A stretch of 64,000 bases of DNA from Thalassospira sp. MCCC 1A03138 (GCF_002115785.1 NZ_JFJY01000001.1:434001-498000); one strand, 5' to 3'; counted from the stretch's first letter, positions 18,129-27,942 are shown. The notes: a model not told the origin generated them from the sequence alone. Numbers and translations are program-made.

Positions 18129-19736
18129 ATGACTCTCCCGCCACAAGCCGTAACACCAGGCACTGCCGTTGGCGGTCAGGGCGGGACGGCTGGCGGGGCA
18201 TCGGGTAGTCCACAGCCGCCTTCTCAGGTCAGTGCTGCCCAGCAGGTCGCCAATGCCATTGCCAAACTGCCGGTCGAAAGCCTGCTTCAGGCGTCCGTTC
18301 AGTCGCGTTCGGGTAATGAACTGACCCTTCTGACCAGTCTGGGGCAGGTTAATATAAAACTGCCAACACCCCTTCCAGCCAATCTGGGGGACTTTCTTTG
18401 GGTGCGGATCATGCCCCAGGGACAGCCGCAGCAGGGCAGCGATCCCGCAGCCGCCCTTCGCCTTCAGGTGCTGCCGCAAACGCTGACACCGGGCACAACC
18501 GGAACTGGCGGCGGATTGCCGACCTCCGGGATCAATGGCACCCCGCTGATCCCCGGCCAGGCCTTTAACGCCATCACAACAAGCAGCCTGACCTTGACCA
18601 ATGGCAGTCAGTTACCCGCCGGAAGCCAGACACAGGTTATCTTTGTCGGTCAGGGGGCCGTCAGTGCCGGCAAGGCCGCCCAGATTGCCAACATGAATGC
18701 AACTGGCACCATGACACCCGCTATAACAACCGGCGGTGCGCTGGGAACCCCATCGGGTGCGGGTATCTCAGGTCGGGTTGTCGCAGGCGGTACAGGTGCA
18801 GCCGGAACAGCAACCCCGCTGGTGCTGACCGGGACGGTTCTGCCACCCGATAGCGCCGAAGCCCGGATGTTGCCGAACGGCTTTACCGTCCTTCGCACAT
18901 CTGCCGGTGTTGTCGGCATCAAATTACCAGTTCCAGCCCCGGTTGGTGCGACCCTGTCGTTTAGTGTCGACGCCAATACCGCCGCTGGACGCGGCACTCA
19001 AGCCCCTCCGATGACAGAGGCAGAATTGATTGCACGCGGGCAGAACGCCGCCCTGTCACGAGACTGGGGCACTTTGCAGCAGGCGGTGACCGCACTGGCA
19101 CAACACGATCCGGGCGCGGCTGCGGCACTGTTGAACAATATTCCGCAGGCCGGACCGAAACTGACCACCACGATGATGTTCTTTTTTGCCGCCATGACCG
19201 GCCCCGGGGGAACAGTACGCGGCTGGTTGGGGGATCGCGCCAGCAACAGCCTGTCATCGATTGACGGGAACGGCGACGATATCCTTAAAAAGCTCGAAGG
19301 CGATTTCAGCAGATTGCGGGGCATGGCCGCCGACGAACGCCCGGATGGCTGGCGTGTGATGCCGATGCCATTTCAGATGGGGGAACGCATCGAACAGGTT
19401 CGTCTGGCATGGCGACATGGCGACGACGAAAACGAGAAAGGCGAAAGGGAAGAACCCGGCACACGCTTTCTGCTCGACCTGTCTTTCAGCGAAGTCGGAC
19501 ACACCCAGCTTGACGGTCTGGTCAAAGGCGAAGACAGCAAGTTCGATTTGATCGTGCGCACTGAAAATCCACTGCAATCTGATAATCGCGACGATATTCG
19601 CGGCATCTTCCGCGAGGCTTTGCAAATCTCCGGCTACAAGGGGCACCTGATTTTTCAGGATGGCTCGCGCTTTGTTGAAATTGCCCCGCCGGTCAACGAA
19701 GCCGTTGTCAACCGGCATCGCGGGATTGACGCATAA
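18129..19736 (+). CDS. Second FliK-like (hook-length control domain) protein
   Basis: A 535-residue low-complexity protein directly after flhG (4-base gap). Residues ~1-270 are rich in Pro, Gly, Thr, Gln and Ala, with a structured patch VNIKLPTPLPANLGDFLWVRI. The last ~170 residues contain FLLDLSFSEVGHTQLDGLVK and DIRGIFREALQISGYKGHLIF. These resemble the Flg_hook C-terminal fold of FliK (strand-strand-helix). It probably has an export-related role, but it is unlike the canonical FliK at 4006-5508. ATG 18129 is chosen over in-frame starts upstream (such as 18075) that overlap flhG. Function uncertain. Confidence 0.7.
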   Translation: MTLPPQAVTPGTAVGGQGGTAGGASGSPQPPSQVSAAQQVANAIAKLPVESLLQASVQSRSGNELTLLTSLGQVNIKLPTPLPANLGDFLWVRIMPQGQPQQGSDPAAALRLQVLPQTLTPGTTGTGGGLPTSGINGTPLIPGQAFNAITTSSLTLTNGSQLPAGSQTQVIFVGQGAVSAGKAAQIANMNATGTMTPAITTGGALGTPSGAGISGRVVAGGTGAAGTATPLVLTGTVLPPDSAEARMLPNGFTVLRTSAGVVGIKLPVPAPVGATLSFSVDANTAAGRGTQAPPMTEAELIARGQNAALSRDWGTLQQAVTALAQHDPGAAAALLNNIPQAGPKLTTTMMFFFAAMTGPGGTVRGWLGDRASNSLSSIDGNGDDILKKLEGDFSRLRGMAADERPDGWRVMPMPFQMGERIEQVRLAWRHGDDENEKGEREEPGTRFLLDLSFSEVGHTQLDGLVKGEDSKFDLIVRTENPLQSDNRDDIRGIFREALQISGYKGHLIFQDGSRFVEIAPPVNEAVVNRHRGIDA

Positions 19737-19834
19737 GCGGCCATTTCCAACACCCGACCTAGAAAAGAAGCCTTTTCGTTCCCGAAAGGCGGGGGTAATC
19801 TTGATTATCAAACGAATAAACGCAGGTAGGCCTG

Positions 19835-20236
19835 ATGCTGGAAATATTTGAACGTCGAAACCTGTTGCTGACAGAACATAATCCCGGTGCACAGCTTGAT
19901 TATGTCGTGACGTTGCAAAGCGAACTGAGCGGATGCGAAACCGTGTTTCCGGCCCGTATGACCCTGCGTTATGTCCCAGACCGCCTGATCATAAAACCCG
20001 ATTGCCTTGCGGAATATTTCGCCGAAATCGCGCGTATCCCGTTTGATAATTTCGAAACCGCAGCCGTGCTTCTCATGGAAGATTTCAACAACGAAATCAT
20101 TCCGCGCTGGATCAATCTGCGCCTTGACAAGCAAAAGGCCGACAATGCCAGCGTCCAGCACCACGAAGCCGCGCTCGAAGACCGGCAACCGAAATGGCAC
20201 AACCCACGCCTTCTGGACCGGCTGGAACGATACTGA
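19835..20236 (+). CDS. QueF-like tunnelling-fold protein lacking the catalytic Cys
   Basis: The 133-residue product resembles the single-domain QueF (preQ0 nitrile reductase) family by eye. MTLRYVPDRLIIKPDCLAEY corresponds to the QueF stretch IYIRYIPD...SLKLY, and LLMEDFNNEIIPRWINL to the ILDDL...DPRWIEV region; a Glu is kept in the middle (FETA). However, the catalytic motif CPxTGxPDF just before the YVPD strand is missing (here SGCETVFPAR), and the active-site His is not seen. It is therefore either an inactive QueF homologue or another tunnelling-fold protein. It follows the FliK-like gene and abuts the next convergent gene with no gap. Confidence 0.55.
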   Translation: MLEIFERRNLLLTEHNPGAQLDYVVTLQSELSGCETVFPARMTLRYVPDRLIIKPDCLAEYFAEIARIPFDNFETAAVLLMEDFNNEIIPRWINLRLDKQKADNASVQHHEAALEDRQPKWHNPRLLDRLERY

Positions 20237-20791
20237 TCAGCGGAAAGGCGTTCCATGCACCCATTGGGTAAGGGAATAACGCAAGCCAGCCGTCGTCGGG
20301 GCGACGCGGTGTAGAACGAAGCTCGGGAAAAAGATGGCCGTGCCACGTTCCATCGGCGCATCAAAAACATGCCCCGCCGGGTTTAGCTGCAACAAACCGC
20401 CTTCATACTGGTCGGGTTCGGAAAGCTGGATGACCATGGTCAGTTTGCGACGGCGCGCAATATCGGATGCGCCAACGTCGCTGTGCCAGTCATAATGGCC
20501 GCGCTGATCCCCGGCATAGCAGGCGATCTGTGCGTCTTCGGCGAATTCCGACAAAGAAAAATCAAACACATTGCGGTTGACGTCCGCGACCATGTCGATA
20601 ATGCGCCGCATCACGACCGGTTCCTGCGTTTCGTTGAACCAGGTGATCTGTGAGCGGCGGATATGACTTGCCGATTGTCCCTGAACAAGGCCGCCATCAT
20701 CAAGTTCGGTCGAAAATCCGTCAATCAACCGGTTGCAGGTTGCGGTATCGAGCGCATCCGGAACGATTGCATACATTTCTTCTGGAAACAT
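20237..20791 (-). CDS. 2-oxoglutarate/Fe(II)-dependent oxygenase (prolyl-hydroxylase type)
   Basis: A double-stranded beta-helix oxygenase of the P4Hc family. It has the metal-binding HxD in HYDWHSDVGAS (about residues 118-128), a distal His in FFPSFVLHRVAPT (about 157-169) and the 2-oxoglutarate-binding Arg in GLRYSLTQWVHG. The 184-residue length fits small PKHD-type hydroxylases. The substrate is unknown. Start ATG at 20791. Its stop abuts the stop of the QueF-like gene. Confidence 0.85.
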   Translation of the reverse strand: MFPEEMYAIVPDALDTATCNRLIDGFSTELDDGGLVQGQSASHIRRSQITWFNETQEPVVMRRIIDMVADVNRNVFDFSLSEFAEDAQIACYAGDQRGHYDWHSDVGASDIARRRKLTMVIQLSEPDQYEGGLLQLNPAGHVFDAPMERGTAIFFPSFVLHRVAPTTAGLRYSLTQWVHGTPFR

Positions 20792-20927
20792 TCACGACAT
20801 TCTCCGATGCCGCATGGGCCTTTTGATTTTGTATCCCGGACCCAAGACAATTCTTTGCGGTGGGTTTCTCTTAGGACCAAACGCCCGGATTGACCAGCGT
20901 GAAAATCATGCAGAAACCGCCTGCATG

Positions 20928-21605
20928 CTATACCGGATTTACGATCCTGCCGCTGGCTGCCGCCCCATCATCGGGATCATGGGTCACCATCAGGGTTGGC
21001 AAACCACGCAACCGCGCCTGTTCAAAAACAAATGTCCTGATCTGATCCCGTAACTGGGTATCAAGCTTTGAAAAAGGTTCATCAAGCAAAAGTGCGCCGG
21101 GCTCGGACAGCAACACCCGCATCAGGGCGACACGCGCACGTTGGCCCCCGGATAATGTCGCAGGATCACGGTCGGTAAAGCCACCAAGCCCGGCACTTTC
21201 AAGTGCTTCGTTAACACGCGTTCTGCGTTCTAACCGCCCCCGCACACTTGATGGCAGGGCAAACGCCAGATTGCCGCCAACCGATAAATGCGGAAACAGA
21301 AGATCATCCTGAAACAGGATACCGACATGGCGATCCTGTGGTGCCAAACCATCCAGCCTCCGGCCATTCAGGACAACCTGCCCGCTGACCTCAAACCCGG
21401 CGGTTCCGCCCACCGGCAAGGTTCCGCAAATATAGGCCAGCAGACTTGATTTTCCCGAACCGCTCGGCCCCATCAGCGTCACGATCTCGCCCGGTGTGAT
21501 GATGGTATCAATATCAACCAGCACACGCCCATTAAGGCGAATGGAAACCCGGCGTAATTCAAGCCCTGTGACGGGAGTATTATTGCTAGCTGATGTGCTG
21601 TTCAT
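20928..21605 (-). CDS. ynjD: ABC transporter ATP-binding protein (YnjD type)
   Basis: ATPase subunit. Walker A is GPSGSGKSS (about 50-58), the Q-loop is in GILFQDDLLFPHL, the signature motif is LSGGQRARVA, Walker B is ALLLDEPFSKLD, and the switch His is in MVTHDPDDGAA. The 225 residues fit the small YnjD/ThiQ class. It is the distal gene of a three-gene unit (binding protein, fused permease, ATPase) in the ynjBCD order. The transported solute of this family is not firmly established. Confidence 0.88.
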   Translation of the reverse strand: MNSTSASNNTPVTGLELRRVSIRLNGRVLVDIDTIITPGEIVTLMGPSGSGKSSLLAYICGTLPVGGTAGFEVSGQVVLNGRRLDGLAPQDRHVGILFQDDLLFPHLSVGGNLAFALPSSVRGRLERRTRVNEALESAGLGGFTDRDPATLSGGQRARVALMRVLLSEPGALLLDEPFSKLDTQLRDQIRTFVFEQARLRGLPTLMVTHDPDDGAAASGRIVNPV

Positions 21606-21612
21606 CGGCTGA

Positions 21613-23298
21613 TCATATCCTGTTTCGGTTTCCCATGCCGCGCCGGTGGCGGAACAAAACCGCCGGGATCAGAAGGGCTAGGGCAAAACCGGCAAAGGGC
21701 AGGATCATTTGCAAAAGCCCGTAAATCCCGATCATTCGCCGGTCTCCGCCTGATGCCAGTGCAACCGCCTCGGTCGTAACGGTCGCAAACCGCCCGGCAC
21801 CGATCAGAAGGGTTGGCAGATACTGCCCGACACTGACCGCAATCCCGACGGCAAAGGCCGTCAGAACCGCGCAGGCCAATAATGGTAGGCGCACCAACCA
21901 GAACACCCGCGCCGGTGACGCACCAAGGCATAAAGCGGTTTGCAAATATCGCGGATCAAGGGCGCGAAACGGATCGGCAAGCGATAGAAAGATATAAGGT
22001 AGCACAAAGATCAAATGAACGATCACCACGGAAATCAACGTTCGTTCCAGCCCGATGCCGGTAAAAAACACCTGAAGCCCGAACATGAAGCTGATTTGCG
22101 GCATCAAAAGCGGCAGATAAATCAATAATATCGCCCCCTGTCCCGATTTTTGAAACCGGCGGGTTTCATTTTCAAGACATCCCAGAACCAGGGTAATCGC
22201 AACCCCGACCGAGAGAACCGCAATCAGCAGTGTGATCCAAAGTGTCGCACCTAGCATGTCGTATTCGCGCATCCAAAGACGCAGACTGAAACTGCGTGGC
22301 AGAAACTCCGGAAAGGACCAGTACCCGGCAAAGCTCCAGACCAGAAGACTTGCCAGGCCCAGAAACACGGCAGCCGCCGAGAGGACTGCCGCCCCGGCGG
22401 CAAAGCTTCGAACGATATCATCGCGTAGCCCGCGCATGCCGCCTTCGGCCCAGGCACACCCCCACCACGCCACAAGCTTTTCCCCACCCCACCAGATCGC
22501 CATCGCGATCATTACAAGGACAAATTGCAACATGGCCCCGGCGGAGGCCAGAAAACGACGCGACAGGTCCGGATCGGATAGCCAACCAAGAATACGCACC
22601 GCCATCGGTGCGGGTGTTGTTGGGCCAAGGATCATCGCGACATCAACGACTGAGGTCGAATAGGCCAGCACAGCCAATATCGGCAAACGGATTTGCGGAT
22701 AGACCCGTGGCAGAACGGCTTTAAGCCAGCCAACCACGCGACCATATCCAAGTGTTAAGGCCACCTGCCGCGTCCGGTCGGCATCTGCCTGCGGCAGGGC
22801 CGCCAGCGTCATCAACAATAAAAACGGAATTTCCTTGGCAACCAGCCCGGCAATCAGGGCAATCCCCAACGGGTCCTGCAAGCTCACAATATCGGGTGGA
22901 CGTTCCCATCCGGCAAGTGGCGCGACAGCTCGAACGATCCAGCCGGTTGGTGCAATCAGAAAAGCCAGCCCAAAGGCTGCGGCTGCATGTGGCACTGAAA
23001 GGATCGGCGACAGCATGCGTTGCATGACGCCAAAAATCCGCGTTCCCTGCCATGCGGCGCAAAATAGTATGACAACCAGAAACGAGATCAGTGTTGCGAT
23101 CAAACCATTGATCAATGACAACCGGATCGAAATGCCAAGCCCCGGCTGATTGATCAAATCCCGCCAAGGATCAATCGATATTACATCGCCGCCGAGCGCC
23201 GGAAGATACCCGAATGCCGGTAATATCGTCCCGATCAGCCCGGCACAGACCGGGCCGATCATCAGGATGAGGGTAAAAGCCGGGAAAAGCCGGAGCAT
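21613..23298 (-). CDS. ynjC: ABC transporter permease, two fused permease domains (YnjC type)
   Basis: A 561-residue integral membrane protein with about twelve hydrophobic segments arranged as two BPD-type permease modules. The second carries the EAA-like loop near LDPRYLQTALCLGASPARVFWLVRLP. Two fused permease domains in one chain, between a binding-protein gene and a small ATPase gene, is the YnjC arrangement. It starts at ATG 23298, six bases after the binding-protein stop, and ends seven bases before the ATPase start, so the three are co-transcribed. Confidence 0.88.
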   Translation of the reverse strand: MLRLFPAFTLILMIGPVCAGLIGTILPAFGYLPALGGDVISIDPWRDLINQPGLGISIRLSLINGLIATLISFLVVILFCAAWQGTRIFGVMQRMLSPILSVPHAAAAFGLAFLIAPTGWIVRAVAPLAGWERPPDIVSLQDPLGIALIAGLVAKEIPFLLLMTLAALPQADADRTRQVALTLGYGRVVGWLKAVLPRVYPQIRLPILAVLAYSTSVVDVAMILGPTTPAPMAVRILGWLSDPDLSRRFLASAGAMLQFVLVMIAMAIWWGGEKLVAWWGCAWAEGGMRGLRDDIVRSFAAGAAVLSAAAVFLGLASLLVWSFAGYWSFPEFLPRSFSLRLWMREYDMLGATLWITLLIAVLSVGVAITLVLGCLENETRRFQKSGQGAILLIYLPLLMPQISFMFGLQVFFTGIGLERTLISVVIVHLIFVLPYIFLSLADPFRALDPRYLQTALCLGASPARVFWLVRLPLLACAVLTAFAVGIAVSVGQYLPTLLIGAGRFATVTTEAVALASGGDRRMIGIYGLLQMILPFAGFALALLIPAVLFRHRRGMGNRNRI

Positions 23299-23304
23299 TT
23301 GGGC

Positions 23305-24534
23305 TTATTGCACCACGCCGTAGCGCTTCTGCCATTCTGTTTCAACCAGTTCCATCCAGCTTGGATGCGGTTCCGGCAGAACCGTGCCACGTTCGGAAGG
23401 CGACAGAGACGCAATGCCAAGATCCAGATCGGCAAAGGCCTTTTGCATGTCTTCTGGCAATTTATCCATCGCAAGTATCGTATCGGCTCCCCAGTATTGC
23501 GGGTCCTGTTTGCGCAGCTGGGCTTCGGGTGACATCAGGAAATCGGCCAGCACGACCGCCCCGGCCTTGGCCGATGCGTTATAGGGGATGGCAACGAAGT
23601 TGGTGTTGCCAAGCGTACCTTTGTCAAACACATAGGATCGGACTGTATCGGGCAGTTCCATCGCCTCGATTGCCGATGAGACTTCGCCCGAGCTAAACGA
23701 AAATGCGATGTCGATCTGGTTATCGGCCATCATCGTGCGTAGCGAGGCACCATTTTGCGGATAGGCCTGCCCGTTGCGCCACAATAGCGGTTGCAAGTCT
23801 TCAAGATATCCCCAAAGAGGTGCCAGAACCTTTTTGGCGTCCGTTTCATTGGCCGGCTGTTGCAGAACTTTGGGATCCTCAACCAGCTCGGTCAGGATTT
23901 GTTTCAGAAAAGTCGAGCCCATATAATTCGGCGGCTGCGGATAGGTAAACCGCCCCGGATGCTTCACCAGCCATTCCAGCAAGGCTTGGGCGGATTTCGG
24001 CACAGTATCAAGGCGTGCGGTGTCATAATAGAAACTGACCTGCGCCATACCCCACGGTGCTTCAAGGCCCATGGTCGGCACCGTGAAATCGTTGATTACG
24101 GTTGGCTTGCCTTCGACATCGACATAGGCAAAATTCGGCGTCTGTTCGGCCCACGGCCCAAACAGAAGGTCATTGCGTTTCATGGCGGCAAAGTTTTCAC
24201 CATTCAGCCAGATCATATCGACCGCCCCGCCATCATCGACGCCAGCCGTCTTTTCCGACAACACCTTTGCCACTGCATCGGCCGTGTCGGAAAGTTTCAC
24301 CTGTACGACATTCACACCGTATCGTTCCTGCACCTGGGCACCCGCCCACGCGATATAATCATTGATGCGCGGCTCCCCACCCCAGGCATGAAAATACACG
24401 GTCTGGCCGCGCGCCTGATCAAGAACCGACTGCCAATTGCCGATATCGGGGGCCGGGTCGGCTTTTGCGGGCATCGATACCATGGCCATTGCAAGGCCTG
24501 TGACGATGCTCAGACCGGCGAAAAAATCGCGCAT
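23305..24534 (-). CDS. ynjB: ABC transporter substrate-binding protein (YnjB type)
   Basis: Periplasmic solute-binding protein. I place the start at ATG 24534: it is preceded by AAGGA at 8 bases and gives a clean Sec signal peptide (MRDFFAGLSIVTGLAMAMVS, cleavage after AKA). The open frame runs upstream to 24630 but would spoil the signal. The mature region starts with DIGNWQSVLDQARGQTVYFHAWGGEPRINDYI, split here at the conserved HAWGG, typical of YnjB-like proteins. The 409-residue length fits. It is first gene of the ynjBCD-like unit. No thiamine-pyrophosphate riboswitch is visible upstream. Confidence 0.87.
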   Translation of the reverse strand: MRDFFAGLSIVTGLAMAMVSMPAKADPAPDIGNWQSVLDQARGQTVYFHAWGGEPRINDYIAWAGAQVQERYGVNVVQVKLSDTADAVAKVLSEKTAGVDDGGAVDMIWLNGENFAAMKRNDLLFGPWAEQTPNFAYVDVEGKPTVINDFTVPTMGLEAPWGMAQVSFYYDTARLDTVPKSAQALLEWLVKHPGRFTYPQPPNYMGSTFLKQILTELVEDPKVLQQPANETDAKKVLAPLWGYLEDLQPLLWRNGQAYPQNGASLRTMMADNQIDIAFSFSSGEVSSAIEAMELPDTVRSYVFDKGTLGNTNFVAIPYNASAKAGAVVLADFLMSPEAQLRKQDPQYWGADTILAMDKLPEDMQKAFADLDLGIASLSPSERGTVLPEPHPSWMELVETEWQKRYGVVQ

Positions 24535-24741
24535 ACTGGAAATCCTTTTTGCTGAAGGGCCGGTCAACACTACCTGATTGAAGCAATCTGGCACCATCGG
24601 CGATACCTGTCTGTTTTTTTTTGCCATCATTTTTCCAATCTTGGCAGTCTAAAATCAATTCACGCTTGCGTTAGATGGCAGGTGTCTGGGCTTAATCTCT
24701 GCCGATGGTTTTGGCACCCGTGACATAGGAACGAAAAGATC

Positions 24742-25479
24742 ATGTTTGAATGGGTCACAGATCCGCATATGTGGATGGGGCTTGCGACTTTGACCACGCT
24801 TGAGATCGTACTGGGCATCGATAACATCGTTTTCCTGTCGGTGATTGTTGCCAAACTCCCGAAAAATCAACAGAAATCGGCTCGTCGCATCGGCCTTATC
24901 GGGGCGATGGGCATGCGGCTTGTGCTTCTCGCCTGTATCGCCTGGGTGATGGAATTGACCGCTCCGCTGTTTACCGCCTTCGGGCAGGAAGTCAGCGGAC
25001 GTGACCTTATTCTGATTATCGGTGGCCTGTTCCTGATCGCAAAGGCGTCCAAGGAAATTCACCATACAATTGACGAACCCGAAGAACACGGCCCCGGCAA
25101 GATCATGTCGAGTTTTGCGATGACCATCACCCAGATCATGCTGCTTGATATGATATTCTCGCTCGACAGCGTGATTACGGCGGTTGGACTGGTTGATCAT
25201 CTTTCGATCATGATGATCGCGGTTGTCCTGTCGGTTCTCGTCATGCTGGCAGCAGCCGGCACCATCAGCGATTTTGTCGAAAAGCACCCGTCGGTCAAAA
25301 TGCTGGCGCTGGCCTTCCTGATTCTGGTCGGGTTTGTCCTGCTGCTTGACGGTGTCGAAATCCATGTTCCAAAAGGTTACATTTACTTCGCCATGGCATT
25401 CAGCCTGGGTGTCGAGACGCTCAATCTGATCAATCAGAAACGTAAACGCAAAGCCAAAGAGCTGGGAGCATCCAAATGA
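24742..25479 (+). CDS. TerC family integral membrane protein
   Basis: TerC-family (YgdQ-like) protein with about seven membrane helices. The first contains the acidic motif GLATLTTLEIVLGIDNIVFL and a second DMIFSLDSVITAVGL carries the matching Asp. Both are characteristic of the family, linked to metal (often manganese) export. Length 245 fits. It starts at ATG 24742 and its stop overlaps the next gene's ATG by four bases. I looked for a yybP-ykoY manganese riboswitch in the ~100-base leader and did not find one. Confidence 0.9.
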   Translation: MFEWVTDPHMWMGLATLTTLEIVLGIDNIVFLSVIVAKLPKNQQKSARRIGLIGAMGMRLVLLACIAWVMELTAPLFTAFGQEVSGRDLILIIGGLFLIAKASKEIHHTIDEPEEHGPGKIMSSFAMTITQIMLLDMIFSLDSVITAVGLVDHLSIMMIAVVLSVLVMLAAAGTISDFVEKHPSVKMLALAFLILVGFVLLLDGVEIHVPKGYIYFAMAFSLGVETLNLINQKRKRKAKELGASK

Positions 25480-25955
25480 AACAGGTTTCACCACCCTCGT
25501 GCCTGCAGAATGCATTCGACAATCACTGCCTTGGTCATGTCAAGGTTCTGGAATTTCCCGATGGCACACGTTCGGCCGTGGATGCCGCGGCGGCCATTGG
25601 TTGCGATGTCAGTGATATCGGCAAATCACTGGTTTTCATGACCGAAGGCAACAAACCGGTACTGATCATCATGAACGGTGCCGACCGGGTAGATGAAACC
25701 AAGGTTACCCATCTGCTTGGCCTTGATATCCGCAAGGCAGATGCCAACGAAGTCCGCACCCATACCGGTTACGCCATAGGCGGTGTTCCGCCCTTTGGAC
25801 ATGTCGGCCCGGTCGAGACCCTGATTGATGAAAAGCTGCTTGCGAAAAAGACAATCTGGCTGGCCGCGGGCACACCCAAAACCGTGTTTTCCCTGATGCC
25901 AGATGAACTTCGCGCGGTGACGGGTGTTGACACGGGTGTGAATATATCGACCTGA
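25476..25955 (+). CDS. YbaK/EbsC-family aminoacyl-tRNA deacylase
   Basis: A single-domain YbaK-type editing protein that hydrolyses misacylated tRNA (Cys/Ala on tRNA-Pro in characterised members). The 159-residue chain has the conserved catalytic Lys in GCDVSDIGKSLVF, then ADANEVRTHTGYAIGGVPPFGH with the Gly-rich substrate loop, and TIWLAAGTPKTVFSL. It is translationally coupled to the terC-like gene (ATGA overlap). It converges on fliJ with only six bases between stops; a small inverted repeat CTGATC/GATCAG spans that junction. Confidence 0.9.
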   Translation: MKQVSPPSCLQNAFDNHCLGHVKVLEFPDGTRSAVDAAAAIGCDVSDIGKSLVFMTEGNKPVLIIMNGADRVDETKVTHLLGLDIRKADANEVRTHTGYAIGGVPPFGHVGPVETLIDEKLLAKKTIWLAAGTPKTVFSLMPDELRAVTGVDTGVNIST

Positions 25956-25961
25956 TCAGGC

Positions 25962-26390
25962 TTAGATCAGACCGTCATCACGCGTTGCCGAACGTGCACC
26001 GATTTCATCAAGTTCGGCCTGTTCCTTGCGATCTTCTTCGGCGCGTTCTGCTTCTACACGGTTGCGTTCAGCGATTTCCACGGTCTTGACGGCCTTGAAC
26101 GCATCCGCGACCTCATCGCGGAACGCATCGATTTTGCCTTCCTGTTCTGCAATCCGCTTTGTCAGTGCCTCGCGCTCGAACACGACGGCACTGGCAAAGG
26201 GGCCATAGGCAAAACCGGCCAGTTCGGGGTTTTCGGCGGCAACCTTCTGCTCGGCTATCACGGCCTTTTCCAGCGCATCCTTTTCCGCCAGAAGATTGGT
26301 CAGTACGCCCTGCATTTCGCCAAGTTCGCGGCGTTTATCATCCAGCGCCCATTTGCGCATACGGATCAGTGTTTTGAAATCCTTGGCCAT
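25962..26390 (-). CDS. fliJ: Flagellar export protein FliJ
   Basis: FliJ is the coiled-coil stalk of the flagellar export ATPase. The 142-residue product is almost entirely helical, rich in Glu, Ala, Lys and Arg, with heptad patterns from about residue 5 to 130 (KTLIRMRKWALDDKRRELGE). Identification rests on position directly downstream of fliI and on composition; FliJ sequences are poorly conserved. The start ATG 26390 is about 50 bases after the fliI stop. Confidence 0.85.
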   Translation of the reverse strand: MAKDFKTLIRMRKWALDDKRRELGEMQGVLTNLLAEKDALEKAVIAEQKVAAENPELAGFAYGPFASAVVFEREALTKRIAEQEGKIDAFRDEVADAFKAVKTVEIAERNRVEAERAEEDRKEQAELDEIGARSATRDDGLI

Positions 26391-26442
26391 TGCTGTCAGT
26401 TACCTGAAATATCGCGGACGTGGCATCAGCATGATCATGTGA

Positions 26443-27942
26443 TTACTGCTGATCGTGACGAAGCGCGCGTTTGGCCGCATTCAGATCATTACCCGCGTTT
26501 GTGGCGGTTGAACGGCTATTGACTTGCGGGCGAAGGCGGTTGCGTTCCATAACGGTTGCGCCCTGCGGGTTGGCTGCTGGCTGGCCGCCTGCATCGGGGA
26601 CTTCCTGTTGGGCGGGTGCCAGATCAAGACGACGTGCCAGTTCGGCGTAACCATCGGCCAGACGGGTGCATTCGGTTTTGCGCTGTTTGAGGAATTCCTC
26701 GATCAGCGGGAAGTAATGAATGGCTTCGTCCACCTTGGGATCCGTCCCCAGACGATAGGCCCCCAGCCGGATCAGTTCCGCCATGTCTTCATAGGTTGCC
26801 AGCAGCTGACGGGCGCGCGAAACGATCTGGTTTTCGTACTCGCTATTACATCCGGGCATGGTACGCGAAACACTGCGCAAGATATTGATCGCCGGATACC
26901 GACCCTGTTCGGCGATTGCGCGGTCCAGCACGACGTGGCCATCAAGAATACCACGCACCGCATCGGAAATCGGTTCGTTATGATCATCCCCGTCGACCAG
27001 AACGGTAAACAGGCCGGTAACCGATCCCTGGCCCGGCCCGCCCGGCCCGGCACGTTCCAGAAGGCGCGGCAATTCGGCAAACACCGTCGGGGTATAGCCC
27101 TTTGACGCGGGCGGTTCGCCGACCGAAAGGCTGATTTCGCGTTGCGCCATGGCAAAACGGGTCACAGAATCCATCATGCACAGCACATCACGCCCGGTAT
27201 CGCGGAAGAATTCCGACAGCGCCATGGTCATATAGGCAGCCTGACGTCGCATCAGTGGCGGCTCGTCCGACGTGGCAACCACGACAACAGACCTGCGAAG
27301 GCCTTCTTCGCCCAGATCGTCTTCGATGAATTCGCGGGCTTCGCGGCCACGTTCACCGATCAGGCCGACAACCGAAACATCGGATGTCGTATGGCGGGTC
27401 ATCATCGACAGCAAACTGGATTTACCAACCCCGGACCCGGCAAAGATGCCCATACGCTGCCCCCTGCAACAGGTCAGGAAGGTATTCATCGCCCGCACGC
27501 CCAGATCGATCTTCCCCGCCACGCGCTGGCGCGAATGGGCCGATGGCGGCGCATTGCGGATCGGATAGGGTGTCGGTCCTTCGGTCAGGGGGCCCTTGCC
27601 ATCAACCGGCTGGCCGAACGCATTAACTACACGCCCCAGCCAGCTTTCATCAGGATAGACCTGTGGTTGGGTGTCTGCCAGTTCGACTTCGCAGCCAATT
27701 CCGATGCCATCAAGCATCCCGAAGGGCATTAGAAGTGCTCGTTCATTCCGGAAACCGACAACTTCGCAAATTACGGCCACACCATCGCGGCGTTTAACCT
27801 TGCAACGATCCCCCACCGAAAGCGCCCCTTCGACCCCGCCAATTTCAACCAGCAGGCCAAGAACAGCCGTTACCCGCCCGACAGTCCGGTAATCCGGAAT
27901 GCGGCGAAGTTCGGCAACAATATTTCGGCCAACCTGGAACAC
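26443..27942 (-). CDS. fliI: Flagellar export ATPase FliI
   Basis: Hexameric F1-like ATPase that energises flagellar protein export. It has Walker [15 protein letters not shown] (about 165-178), Walker [16 protein letters not shown], and the type III ATPase signature PSDxRG-region equivalent [15 protein letters not shown]. At 499 residues it is longer than usual (~440-460) because of a Gln/Pro/Asn-rich C-terminal tail of ~50 residues after LAPAQQE. GTG 27942 is taken as start, giving the usual short N-terminus before [16 protein letters not shown]; its ribosome site is weak. fliI-fliJ run divergently from ctrA, a synteny well known in alphaproteobacteria. Confidence 0.95.
   Translation of the reverse strand: MFQVGRNIVAELRRIPDYRTVGRVTAVLGLLVEIGGVEGALSVGDRCKVKRRDGVAVICEVVGFRNERALLMPFGMLDGIGIGCEVELADTQPQVYPDESWLGRVVNAFGQPVDGKGPLTEGPTPYPIRNAPPSAHSRQRVAGKIDLGVRAMNTFLTCCRGQRMGIFAGSGVGKSSLLSMMTRHTTSDVSVVGLIGERGREAREFIEDDLGEEGLRRSVVVVATSDEPPLMRRQAAYMTMALSEFFRDTGRDVLCMMDSVTRFAMAQREISLSVGEPPASKGYTPTVFAELPRLLERAGPGGPGQGSVTGLFTVLVDGDDHNEPISDAVRGILDGHVVLDRAIAEQGRYPAINILRSVSRTMPGCNSEYENQIVSRARQLLATYEDMAELIRLGAYRLGTDPKVDEAIHYFPLIEEFLKQRKTECTRLADGYAELARRLDLAPAQQEVPDAGGQPAANPQGATVMERNRLRPQVNSRSTATNAGNDLNAAKRALRHDQQ

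Noticed and set aside
24535-24660. Thiamine-pyrophosphate riboswitch before ynjB
   Set aside because: No CTGAGA and no ACCTGATC-type element in the right order was found on the minus strand.
24636-24741. Manganese (yybP-ykoY) riboswitch before the TerC gene
   Set aside because: The leader is about 100 bases and shows none of the conserved aptamer blocks.
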